A stretch of DNA of 64,000 nucleotides from JBPRGH01 sp051418055 (GTDB taxonomy: Bacteria > Bacteroidota > Bacteroidia > Cytophagales > Cyclobacteriaceae), in assembly GCA_051418055.1 (NCBI GenBank), contig JBPRGH010000010.1:237229-301228 (forward strand), in the 5' to 3' direction. Shown here in pieces: positions 1 through 8,323 of this stretch. Positions within the stretch are counted from its first letter, which is position 1. Each line of letters begins with the position of its first letter. The position numbers were made by a program, and so were the translations under genes. Under the pieces are notes generated by a model, which did not search any database, was not told where the DNA came from, and saw nothing but the letters and a program-made list of their open reading frames with translations.

Positions 1-1164
1 TTCTGTCATAATAACTGCACGCTCTATAGCATGCTGAAGTTCTCTGATATTGCCGGGCCAGTCGTAGGCACAAAGATAATCCAGTGCCTGATCAGAAATA
101 GAGATTCCATTTTTTCTATATTTCGATGTATATTGATTGATGAAATGCGCAACAAATAATGGCAGGTCTTCTTTTCGATTACGCAAAGGAGGGAGCATGA
201 TCTCTATAGTGTTTAGCCTATAAAGCAGATCTTCTCTAAATTCTTTTTCTTCCACCATTTTGATAAGGTTGCTGTTAGTTGCGGTAATTATCCGGCAGTC
301 CACAGGAATAGCTTTATTACTGCCTACAGGAGTAATCATTTTACTTTGAATTGCAGTTAATAGCTTAGCCTGCATAGGTAAGGATAGATTACCGATCTCA
401 TCAAGAAAAAGTGTGCCTCCATCTGCCATAGTGAATCTTCCGGCCCTATCCTCACGTGCATCTGTAAAGGCTCCTTTCTTATGCCCGAAAAGTTCAGATT
501 CAAATAAAGACTCGGGAATGGCTCCGAGATCTACTTTTATAAAAGGCTGCTCTTTATGGTTCGAATGTTGATGAATAGCTTGTGCTGCCATTTCCTTTCC
601 TGTTCCATTTTCACCGAGAATAAGGATGTTGGCCTCTGTCGGCGCTACCTTTTCAATGGTTTTAAATACATCCTGTATTGCCGATGATTTACCGATTAGT
701 TCCTGCTGACCACCGGAAAGTAATTTTGTAAGGGATTTTTGTTTGCTCTTTAGATCATTTAGTTCTTTTTTTGACTGGCTGTGCTGAGAGGCAGCATATA
801 CTGTGGCTTGTAGCTTTTCATTTTCCCAGGGTTTAACAACAAAATCTGATGCGCCAATTTTCATTGCTTCTACGGCAAGTTTTATATCCCCATAAGCAGT
901 GATCATTATAACCTGCTGCTCAGGTTTTTTTTCTAATATTTCTTTAAGCCAGAATAGTCCTTCTTTTCCGCTTGTCGCTCCGGCAGTGTAATTCATATCC
1001 AGCAGGATAACATCATAGCTGTTGTTGCTTATCAGGTAATTGATCTGTTGTGGATTACTCTCAGTAGTAATGTTGCTGAAGTGAGGCTTTAAAACTATTC
1101 TTGCTGTATGTAGTACATCCGCATCATCATCAATGATTAAAATATGAGCATTAACCTTTTGCAT
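1..1164 (-). CDS. Sigma-54-dependent response regulator, NtrC/AtoC type (C-terminus cut off)
   Basis: Reading the minus strand gives 388 codons that run off the left edge of the window. The protein opens with a receiver domain (acidic triad IIDDD near residue 11, phosphoacceptor Asp in LLDMNY near 56). A sigma-54 AAA+ domain follows, with Walker A GENGTGKE, the sigma-54 contact loop GAFTDA and Walker B FLDEIGN, and the visible part ends inside the AAA+ domain at ERAVIMTE. The missing end should carry the DNA-binding helix-turn-helix. It would activate RpoN promoters after phosphorylation by a partner kinase not seen in the window. ATG at 1164 is used; an in-frame ATG at 1191 would add nine residues. 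Confidence 0.93.
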   Translation of the reverse strand, partial: MQKVNAHILIIDDDADVLHTARIVLKPHFSNITTESNPQQINYLISNNSYDVILLDMNYTAGATSGKEGLFWLKEILEKKPEQQVIMITAYGDIKLAVEAMKIGASDFVVKPWENEKLQATVYAASQHSQSKKELNDLKSKQKSLTKLLSGGQQELIGKSSAIQDVFKTIEKVAPTEANILILGENGTGKEMAAQAIHQHSNHKEQPFIKVDLGAIPESLFESELFGHKKGAFTDAREDRAGRFTMADGGTLFLDEIGNLSLPMQAKLLTAIQSKMITPVGSNKAIPVDCRIITATNSNLIKMVEEKEFREDLLYRLNTIEIMLPPLRNRKEDLPLFVAHFINQYTSKYRKNGISISDQALDYLCAYDWPGNIRELQHAIERAVIMTE

Positions 1165-1230
1165 ATGTAATGATACAAAATGGTTTGACATTTGACCTAA
1201 GATATGTTCCAATTTGAAACAACTTTCCTC

Positions 1231-1307
1231 CTGGCCTGTCCTCAACCTTGGCCTGTTCCCCCAATCTTGGCCTGTTCCCCCAACCTTGGCCTGTCCCCCG
1301 ACAGGCC
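1231..1307. repeat. Short tandem repeat ending in a perfect palindrome
   Basis: A unit of about 19 bp (TTGGCCTGTTCCCCCAAYC) occurs nearly four times, starting at 1231, 1248, 1267 and 1286. The last copy runs into an 8-bp perfect inverted repeat, GGCCTGTC and GACAGGCC, around CCCC (1288-1307). There is no T tract, so it does not look like an ordinary terminator. The GC-rich tract stands out from the AT-rich surroundings. It lies between two minus-strand genes. Confidence 0.75.
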
Positions 1308-1345
1308 ATTAGTAAAACATAAATGGGAAATTGCGAAGAGAGATA

Positions 1346-1428
1346 TAACGAACTGGCATTCGTAGGGAGACGCTACGAATAGAGTGTGGTAACGAACTGG
1401 CATTCGTAGGGAGACGCTACAAATAGAG
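1346..1428. repeat. Two 39-bp direct repeats with competing hairpins
   Basis: Two nearly identical 39-bp copies (1346-1384 and 1390-1428) differ at one base. Within a copy, the segment TTCGT can pair with ACGAA on its left (loop CTGGCA) or, as part of ATTCGTAG, with CTACGAAT on its right (loop GGAGACG). The two hairpins exclude each other. The one-base difference in copy 2 weakens only the right-hand hairpin. This resembles an interspersed palindromic element rather than a gene control site, but the role is unknown. Confidence 0.75.
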
Positions 1429-1429
1429 G

Positions 1430-1469
1430 AAATAAAAAAATCGGCTGGCGTAACTAAATGCACCAGCCG
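1430..1469 (-). terminator. Intrinsic terminator of the EF-G2-like gene
   Basis: On the minus strand the arms CCAGCCG... read as CGGCTGG/CCAGCCG (7 bp, 14-nt loop, 1442-1469), followed by ATTTTTTTATTT. It sits 23 bp past the stop codon of the upstream minus-strand gene, as expected for a Rho-independent terminator. Confidence 0.85.
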
Positions 1470-1492
1470 GTAAAAATTATATATATGACAGC

Positions 1493-3622
1493 TTAAGCCT
1501 CCACTAAATTTTCAGTGCCCCTGGATACAAGCTGTTTCTGCACTTCAACAGGCACCAAAGCATATTCAGCAAATTTGCTGGTAAAACTTGCCCTTCCTTG
1601 CGTGAGGGAACGCAGTGTAGTAATATAACGATCAAGCTCTGCTAAAGGTGTTTTGGCATTGATAACCTGGTATTTACCTTTTGTATCAATACCCATGATC
1701 ATTGACCTTCTGGTTTGAAGATCTGTCATGACCTCACCTATCAACTCTTCCGGTACCAATATTTCCAGATCATAAACAGGTTCCATTAATCTTGGGTCAG
1801 CTTTTAGGAATGCCTCCTGGAATGCTTTCATACCTGCAATTTTAAAGGCAATATCATTAGAGTCGACGGCATGCATCTTACCATCATATAGGATAAAACG
1901 GACATCCCTTACATAGCAACCAGTAAGTGGTCCTTCCTGCATTTTTTCCATCACTCCTTTAATGACAGATGGAATAAACCGGTTATCAATAGCTCCGCCT
2001 ACTATACAATTATAAAAGACAAGCTTTCCTCCCCATTCAAGATCATACTCCTGTTTATCGCGAATGTTAAATTCCGCTGGGTCTTGCATTCCTTCCTCAT
2101 AAGGTTCGATTTTCATTTGGACCTCAGCAAATTGCCCCGCACCACCAGATTGCTTTTTATGTCTGTAATTACTTTCAGCTGATTTATGGATTGTTTCCCG
2201 ATAAGGGATCTTTGGGGTAACGAAAGTTATATCAAGCTTATAAATATTCTCAAGTGTCCATTTGATCATGTTCATATGAAGCTCGCCCTGGCAACCAATA
2301 ATCAGCTGCTTTAATTCTTTGCTGATTACAACATCGAGCGTTGGATCTTCTTCCTGAAGTTTATGCAGCACCTCCCCAAGCTTCTCCTCATCACTTTTTC
2401 GGTTGGCGATAATTGCAGCGCGGATTCGTGGTTCTGGAAATTTCATAGGAGCAACAGCCAGTTCGGTATCTTTATTTCTCAGCGTATGATTTGTAGATGT
2501 GTTCTTAAGTTTCAATGTTGCTCCAAGATCACCTGTGGCAAGCTTTGATACCATATTACGTTTATGGCCATCAATTATAAAGAGCTGGTTTAAACGCTCC
2601 ACCTGACCGGTCTGGTGATTAATTAATTCATCCCCTTCTTTCAATGTTCCTGATTCAACCTTGAAAAAGGACATCTTCCCCAGGTTCGGTTCGATCTGTG
2701 TTTTAAAGATAAAGAGTTCGGAAGGTCCTTTTGGGTCCTTTTCTATTGTTTTACCATCAATGGAAACTTCTGCACTGGCATCTACAGCTGAAGGAGCAAC
2801 ATTATCGATAAAACCCATTAGGCGGCCACTGCCCATATTATTTTTTGCGCTTAAAACAAAAATTGGGAACACTTCATGATTCAGCATTCCCAATTTCAGG
2901 CCTTTTCTCATCTCATCTTCACTGAGCGTGCCTTTTTCAAAATAAAGCTCCATTAAAGCCTCATCATTTTCTGCAGCTTTTTCCACAAGCTCATTGTGCA
3001 GGCGATCAGCTTTTTCTTTTTCATCTTTTGGGATGGGTAGTTTTTCGGGTTTTCCGCCTTCAGGTCCGAATTTGTACATCTTCATCTTAAGAAGGTCTAT
3101 TATACAATTAAAATCGGCTCCTTCTTTACAAGGATATTGCATTACAGTAGCTGCGTTTCCAAATTGAGCTTTAACAGACTCTACAGACATCTCAAAGTTA
3201 GATTTCGGATGGTCGACCTGATTTATAGCGAAAATAGTAGGCTTATTAAGCTTATCAACATAATTCCAAATATGCTCTGTCCCTATTTCCACACCTTGCT
3301 GAGCATTTACTAGAAACACACAGGTATCAGCGACTTTGACAGAAGAAATTATTTCCCCAATAAAATCATCAATACCCGGGGTGTCAAGTATATTGATCTT
3401 ATAATTACGCCATTCCGTATGTAAAAGTGTGGTGTAAACTGAGCTTCCCCTTTCATGCTCTATGGCGTGATAATCTGAGACAGTATTATTTTCCTCAACA
3501 GTACCTCTTCTGTTGATAATGCCGGCTTCAAAAAGCATTGTTTCTGCAAGTGTCGTTTTCCCGGTCTTTGTACCTCCTAACAAAACAATGTTTTTAATGT
3601 GCTTTTCATCATATGCTTTCAT
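1493..3622 (-). CDS. EF-G2-like translation factor GTPase
   Basis: A protein of about 709 residues with the complete EF-G layout: G domain, domain II, and domains III to V (domain IV includes the segment GGAGQFAEV). The nucleotide-binding loop reads GGTKTGKTT instead of the usual GHIDHGKTT, and switch II reads DTPGIDDF instead of DTPGHVDF, so the His needed for GTP hydrolysis is an Ile. The NQVD base-recognition motif is close to NKxD. A Bacteroides EF-G paralog (EF-G2) is known to support translocation without GTP hydrolysis and to matter under starvation; this protein is probably of that group, which is inference. ATG at 3622 (MKAYDEKH) is preferred over the one at 3655 because it fits the family's start. 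Single gene with its own terminator. Confidence 0.88.
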   Translation of the reverse strand: MKAYDEKHIKNIVLLGGTKTGKTTLAETMLFEAGIINRRGTVEENNTVSDYHAIEHERGSSVYTTLLHTEWRNYKINILDTPGIDDFIGEIISSVKVADTCVFLVNAQQGVEIGTEHIWNYVDKLNKPTIFAINQVDHPKSNFEMSVESVKAQFGNAATVMQYPCKEGADFNCIIDLLKMKMYKFGPEGGKPEKLPIPKDEKEKADRLHNELVEKAAENDEALMELYFEKGTLSEDEMRKGLKLGMLNHEVFPIFVLSAKNNMGSGRLMGFIDNVAPSAVDASAEVSIDGKTIEKDPKGPSELFIFKTQIEPNLGKMSFFKVESGTLKEGDELINHQTGQVERLNQLFIIDGHKRNMVSKLATGDLGATLKLKNTSTNHTLRNKDTELAVAPMKFPEPRIRAAIIANRKSDEEKLGEVLHKLQEEDPTLDVVISKELKQLIIGCQGELHMNMIKWTLENIYKLDITFVTPKIPYRETIHKSAESNYRHKKQSGGAGQFAEVQMKIEPYEEGMQDPAEFNIRDKQEYDLEWGGKLVFYNCIVGGAIDNRFIPSVIKGVMEKMQEGPLTGCYVRDVRFILYDGKMHAVDSNDIAFKIAGMKAFQEAFLKADPRLMEPVYDLEILVPEELIGEVMTDLQTRRSMIMGIDTKGKYQVINAKTPLAELDRYITTLRSLTQGRASFTSKFAEYALVPVEVQKQLVSRGTENLVEA

Positions 3623-3789
3623 ATTCGTGCGGTTTTTAAGGGTGAGAGATATCAAAAATTTGACGATATGAATTTAACTCTTAATGGTGGGATAATCAAG
3701 GTAAAAAATCATTTCTGGCAATGATAAAAGACAGGAAGGAATTTCAATTAAGAATTGAGAACTATGTATTAACCTATATTAGCTGAGAG

Positions 3790-5346
3790 TTAAAAGTTCA
3801 TGCTCCATCTTTCGAAAAGATGTTGCTGTTGGGCTGTTGGATTTGATAAAAGACTTGATGAATGGTTCTCAGGATTATGCTCAATACCTATTTTTAAAAA
3901 ATATTCCTGATAAGGCAAGTCTGTTGTACCTTGAATATAGTTAGTAATGAAATCTTCTATTTCAGGATAGGTCATGGCGACAAATGCATCAAAGAACTGA
4001 TCATCACGAAAGGCATTTGCCGGGCCATACATATTAACAAGGTCAAGCACTACTTCTCTCAGGCCTTTTTCTCCATTAGATAATTCCAGCAGCCTAATAT
4101 CTAATAATGCCGCTACGATAGCACCTCTATTATATACATTGCCAAATTGGGATCCGCCTTCAGCAGTATATGATTGGAGGCTAATGTCTGTTAAGCTGTA
4201 GCTTTTATCATAGTAATTTTCATTTGAAATAATCTTAGATTGAAATACTTGTAAAAGACGGTTTATGTCAATGGAATTATTCCTGTAGCGCATCATCCAT
4301 GCAGCCCATTCAGTAACTCCTTCATAAAGCCAAAGATGTCTTGAGGGTGTTGGGTCCACGAAATTAAAATCTTCTATAATTTCACTATGGATATTTAATG
4401 GTGTGACAATATGGAAAAATTCATGCGCTGCAATGTGTTTTATTGTAGAGCTGTATTGATCAACAGGAAGTTCTTTCAGGACATGCACAGAACTATAAGA
4501 GTGCTCTAAAGCGCCAGCTGATACTTCAAAATGGTACAGAAAACTATAATTATCTACAGGAAGTACTTTTAAAAAAACTTTTGCATCATTAATTACCTCG
4601 TCTACCTGAAATTTAATATCAGCCGAAGTATTTATCCCTGTTGTAGAATACGTCCAGATATCAACTACGGTCTGATCTACAGTGGTAGAGGCAGCTGTAA
4701 GTTGCCCTAAAAGAATAGGCGAATCAGCAAGATGATCATAATCAGTTGCAGTGTAAAATCCATTATCATCAATTGGTAAAGCAGTTCCAATGATCCAGTT
4801 AGCAGGATGTTCAATATCCACCACATAATTCATTTCTTTCAGGCCTGTAGGATATCCAAGTACAGCAAAAGTATTGATCAGACTATGATCATCCTCAATA
4901 GATGTCCCTGCCATTTTATAAATAAAATCTATTGGCTCTTTTTCATCCCAGGTTTCGCGGATGCTATATTCTATAATAGCTGTCTCTCCGGGGTTTAATA
5001 ATTTCCACTGATTAGTTGAGATTTTTTCAAATTCCAGTAAATTATAATTCTCATCGAATGGGCTAAAACCCTCTACATAATTGCCAAAATTTAAATTATC
5101 ATAGGTTCCGGGAGCTGTGGCAGGGAATTGGAAAATGCTATTTGTTTCAGTAAGATTATCAACAAATACGCGTACTTTAAAACTATCTCCGGAACGGTCA
5201 TTCAGGTTTATTGAATAGAAAACGGATTCGCTTAATGATATTGATTCAGGAGGCTGGGGTATTGCATTTTCAATTTCAGTATTACATGAATTTAATGAAA
5301 TTACTAATGCAGAGAATGCCAATAATAAGGAGCCGGAATGTTTCAT
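3790..5346 (-). CDS. M61-like (glycyl aminopeptidase family) lipoprotein metalloprotease
   Basis: A 518-residue protein with a lipoprotein signal peptide (cleavage before Cys21 in SLNSC), so it is probably anchored in the envelope. The N-terminal half is beta-rich, as in M61 proteases. The zinc site HEFFH begins at His308, and WLYEGVTEW follows where M61 enzymes place the helix with the third zinc ligand (Glu). The family cleaves substrates with N-terminal Gly or Ala; the substrate here cannot be told. It lacks an obvious C-terminal PDZ domain, which many M61 members carry. Flanked by more than 100 bp on both sides, so it is probably transcribed alone. Confidence 0.8.
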   Translation of the reverse strand: MKHSGSLLLAFSALVISLNSCNTEIENAIPQPPESISLSESVFYSINLNDRSGDSFKVRVFVDNLTETNSIFQFPATAPGTYDNLNFGNYVEGFSPFDENYNLLEFEKISTNQWKLLNPGETAIIEYSIRETWDEKEPIDFIYKMAGTSIEDDHSLINTFAVLGYPTGLKEMNYVVDIEHPANWIIGTALPIDDNGFYTATDYDHLADSPILLGQLTAASTTVDQTVVDIWTYSTTGINTSADIKFQVDEVINDAKVFLKVLPVDNYSFLYHFEVSAGALEHSYSSVHVLKELPVDQYSSTIKHIAAHEFFHIVTPLNIHSEIIEDFNFVDPTPSRHLWLYEGVTEWAAWMMRYRNNSIDINRLLQVFQSKIISNENYYDKSYSLTDISLQSYTAEGGSQFGNVYNRGAIVAALLDIRLLELSNGEKGLREVVLDLVNMYGPANAFRDDQFFDAFVAMTYPEIEDFITNYIQGTTDLPYQEYFLKIGIEHNPENHSSSLLSNPTAQQQHLFERWSMNF

Positions 5347-5746
5347 AGAATTCCTGTTTATTTCTTAAACGTAATTTAATTTCAAAATTATAGTTTTTCA
5401 AAATTGTTGTGTTATTAGATTTTGAAATTACCACAGTGATTATTACGTATAAAAAATTAATACGGCTGCCTGAAAAGCAAACTAACTGTCCCGAATATTA
5501 CCATAGTGTGGAATTTTTAAGAAAATATGGAATAAAAATTTAGCTGTAGAGGTGTCGAATTATCCTCTTTATTTTCTTTTGCCAATAACATAACACGCTA
5601 GTAATCAGTAAATTTGAGAGAAATTGTTTAAACTATATATTTATTTTGTCCTAATAGGCCAGCAATTGGCGCAATCCTTGAATAGTTATATGTAGCAAGC
5701 AAAAAAATGTTTAATCAGGCCACACTGGCTGTAAAAATATAGGATT
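5347..5746. other. 400-bp gene-free divergent spacer
   Basis: Lies between two divergent genes and must hold both promoters. No perfect TAnnTTTG element, terminator or RNA gene was recognised. A near-repeat ATTACCAYAGTG occurs at 5428 and 5498, too weak to call an operator. Confidence 0.5.
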
Positions 5747-6274
5747 ATGAAAAGGATACTGACAATAGCGATTATGTTTATTTTCAGTGCAAATTTATAT
5801 GCACAGGAGATAAGTGAAGTAACGGATATGAAGAAACGTAAGGCTGCAAAAGCAGAAGTAGAAGCAGCAATTGATAGGGAGATACAATCTGAGGAGGAAT
5901 TTGTAACTACGTATATGTGGCTTATGGAAACCCCTATCCATTTGAATGTGGAAAAGCGACAGATAGTGAATGCGGCTATTTCAAATTACATTGAAGAAAA
6001 CCCAGAAATAAATATTGATCCGGATATAAAGTTATTGAAATTTGCAGAAGTAACACCGGAACTATTACCGGTATTTATGGGGGGATATGCCATATATGTT
6101 TTTGATAATGAAAATCCAAATCCTGTACAGGCTAATGTAGCCGGCGCGGAAAAGTTAATAGAATACTACGAAAATAACAGAGAATTTCTTGAAAAGAACA
6201 GACAAATCGAAAAGCTTATTCGAAAAGAAGATAAAGATAAGCTGGAACAGTATATTGAGCGCAAGACTAAATAG
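5747..6274 (+). CDS. Exported protein of unknown function
   Basis: A 175-residue protein with a clear Sec signal peptide (cleavage likely after LYAQ at residue 20). The mature part is mostly helical and charged, ending in a Lys/Glu-rich tail (RKEDKDKLEQYIERK). The region VEKRQIVNAAISNYIEENP resembles a small helical periplasmic protein, but no family was recognised. It is a single-gene unit closed by a strong terminator. The divergent M61-like protease is its only close neighbour upstream. Confidence 0.7.
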   Translation: MKRILTIAIMFIFSANLYAQEISEVTDMKKRKAAKAEVEAAIDREIQSEEEFVTTYMWLMETPIHLNVEKRQIVNAAISNYIEENPEINIDPDIKLLKFAEVTPELLPVFMGGYAIYVFDNENPNPVQANVAGAEKLIEYYENNREFLEKNRQIEKLIRKEDKDKLEQYIERKTK

Positions 6275-6307
6275 ACATAAGACATAATCAGCAGATATTA
6301 AAAAATG

Positions 6308-6334
6308 CTGCCTTTTTAAAGGCAGTATTTTTTT
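6308..6334. terminator. Bidirectional intrinsic terminator
   Basis: CTGCCTTT and AAAGGCAG form an 8-bp stem with a 2-nt nominal loop (6308-6325). A T run follows on plus and another (CATTTTTT) follows on minus. It lies between convergent genes and can serve both. Confidence 0.88.
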
Positions 6335-6957
6335 TATAGTATTTCTATTCGATTACGATGCATTTCAATTTTATCTTCGGTCTCAAGCATCTTGAGCAAC
6401 CGGGAAACAACCACACGAGATGTATTTAATTCACGTGCTATCTCCTGATGAGTTTTATAGATATTAAAATCTCCTGTCGACTGCTTTATGTCAAGTAGAT
6501 ATTCCATTAGCCGTTCATCCATTTTTTTAAAGGCCAAAGTATCAATTGCACGAAGCATCTCATCAAATCTATTGCTATAACTTTGCAGTATATACTTTTT
6601 CCAAGAGCTGTATTTAAACCATTCATCCATAAAGCGTACGGGAATATTACATACAATTGCATTTGTTTCGGCAATGGCTTTTATCTGGCTTTGCTTATCC
6701 TGCATGCAGCAGGTTAATGACATAGCGCAGGTATCTCCTCCGATCAGGTGATAAAGAAAAATTTCATTCCCTTCATAATCTTCCCTGATAACTTTAATGG
6801 AACCTTCGATTACCAGCGGGATCATTTTAATGTACTTATTATATGTGATCAGGATCTCATTTTTCTCTACTTTTTTAATTTTACCGTTCTCCTCAATTTC
6901 CCTTATAAGCTCGGGTTCAAGAATATTTTCATATATGTTTTTTAAAAGATCGTCCAT
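6334..6957 (-). CDS. Crp/Fnr-family regulator with a Cys cluster
   Basis: A 207-residue protein with an N-terminal cyclic-nucleotide-binding-like beta barrel and a C-terminal winged helix (THQEIARELNTSRVVVSRLL, near residues 168-187). The barrel contains GDTCAMSLTCCMQ, three cysteines within eight residues, at the place where Crp binds cAMP. That suggests redox, metal or sulfur sensing rather than cAMP, which is inference. The gene starts 5 bp after the stop of the hydrolase-OsmC fusion on the same strand, so the two are almost certainly one operon, and autoregulation would be expected. Confidence 0.87.
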   Translation of the reverse strand: MDDLLKNIYENILEPELIREIEENGKIKKVEKNEILITYNKYIKMIPLVIEGSIKVIREDYEGNEIFLYHLIGGDTCAMSLTCCMQDKQSQIKAIAETNAIVCNIPVRFMDEWFKYSSWKKYILQSYSNRFDEMLRAIDTLAFKKMDERLMEYLLDIKQSTGDFNIYKTHQEIARELNTSRVVVSRLLKMLETEDKIEMHRNRIEIL

Positions 6958-6962
6958 TATTT

Positions 6963-8174
6963 TTATTTCAGTTTTGATACAACTTCAATTTTATTGTGCA
7001 GGGTATTATGTACGGGGCATTTATCAGCTATTTCAAGTAACCTCTGCCGCTGTTTATCGTCAAGATCACCAATAACTTCAATAATTCGTTCAATCCGATC
7101 AATTTTAGGATTCTTTTCATCACATTTATCACAATCTTCTGCATGCAGCTTATCATGTTGCAAATGTACTCTTATTTCCTCCAGGGGCCACTTTTTTCGG
7201 TCAGCATACATTCTTAGGGTCATGCCGGTACATGTGCCTAATGCTGCAACTAAAAGATCATATGGTGTGGGCCCCAGATCTGTGCCACCTACCGATTCAG
7301 GCTCATCTGATAAAAATTTATGCTGCCCTGTTTTTACCAATGTAGTATAACCGTCATCACCGGTTCGTGTTAAAACACGTTTTTCACTTTTTATATCAAC
7401 TCGCTCATCAGGCATATTCAGATATCTGTCAGACCAGGTATCTATTAGCCGCGCTACATAAAGTGAATCTTGCTTATTTGATAGCAGGTGATCGGCTCCA
7501 TCAAGGGATATGAAGCTTTTAGGATGTAAGGCCTTTTTATATATCTTTTTGGCATTTTCAATATTCACTATTTTATCCTGTGGTGAATGAAGAATTAACA
7601 CTGCAGCATTAATATTTTTAAGGCATTCCTCTAATTCGTACTTTTCCAGGTCATCAAGAAATTGTTTTTTAATGGTAAAAGTCCTTCCCCCCAGATTTAC
7701 TTCAGCTTTACCTTTCTTGTTGATCTCTTCTATATTTTCTTTTAATAATTTTTTTACATGGGGAGGATCTGCAGGAGCACCTATCGTTACAACAGCATTT
7801 ACGGATTCAATTTCCCTTGCTGCACGTAAAACAGCAGCTCCACCAAGTGAATGGCCGATCAGTAACTGTGGGGCTTTAAATTTATCGCCGAGAAAATCAG
7901 CAGCCGAGATTATATCCTGAATATTACTTGAAAAGTTAGTTTCGGAAAATTCACCCTCACTCTCACCCAAGCCGGTAAAGTCAAACCTCAGGACACCTAC
8001 TCCCTTTTTACTCAATTCACGGGAAAGATTATTTGCCGCTGTTAAGTTTTTTCCGCAGGTGAAGCAGTGGGCGAAGATTGCAAAAACCTCCGCCTTACCT
8101 TCGACAGGAAGCTCCAGCCGCCCTGATAATTTTTGATCCTCTTTATTGTAAAAAGTGATAGTTTTTGAATTCAT
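6963..8174 (-). CDS. Alpha/beta hydrolase fused to OsmC-like peroxiredoxin domain
   Basis: A 403-residue, two-domain protein without a signal peptide. Residues 1-255 form an alpha/beta hydrolase: nucleophile Ser109 in GHSLGG, an acid candidate in SPQDKI and a His in DGADHLLS. Residues about 270-403 form an OsmC/Ohr-like domain with the two expected cysteines in GTCTGMTL and KCPVHNTL, which in the family reduce organic hydroperoxides. A bridging stretch with HAEDCDKCDEKN adds two more cysteines. The same fusion is known in other bacteria. First gene of an operon with the Cys-rich Crp/Fnr gene, which fits an oxidative or sulfur stress role (inference). Confidence 0.9.
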   Translation of the reverse strand: MNSKTITFYNKEDQKLSGRLELPVEGKAEVFAIFAHCFTCGKNLTAANNLSRELSKKGVGVLRFDFTGLGESEGEFSETNFSSNIQDIISAADFLGDKFKAPQLLIGHSLGGAAVLRAAREIESVNAVVTIGAPADPPHVKKLLKENIEEINKKGKAEVNLGGRTFTIKKQFLDDLEKYELEECLKNINAAVLILHSPQDKIVNIENAKKIYKKALHPKSFISLDGADHLLSNKQDSLYVARLIDTWSDRYLNMPDERVDIKSEKRVLTRTGDDGYTTLVKTGQHKFLSDEPESVGGTDLGPTPYDLLVAALGTCTGMTLRMYADRKKWPLEEIRVHLQHDKLHAEDCDKCDEKNPKIDRIERIIEVIGDLDDKQRQRLLEIADKCPVHNTLHNKIEVVSKLK

Positions 8175-8323
8175 AGCTGTTAAAATTATTACCTTTTATT
8201 AAAGAATTTATTAAAACATATGTAATATTATTTCTTATTTTTAGCGATTATAAATTTTTTATTTGGCAGACAAGCACAAGCTTTGCAGTTGTATTGTGGC
8301 CATATGTATAAAATTACAAATTC

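Noticed and set aside
1242..1463. 73-residue open frame on minus
   Set aside because: It lies entirely in the repeat tracts and the EF-G2 terminator and has no family likeness.
5428..5509. ATTACCAYAGTG pair as an operator
   Set aside because: Only two imperfect copies, no symmetry and no known regulator; likely chance in AT-rich sequence.
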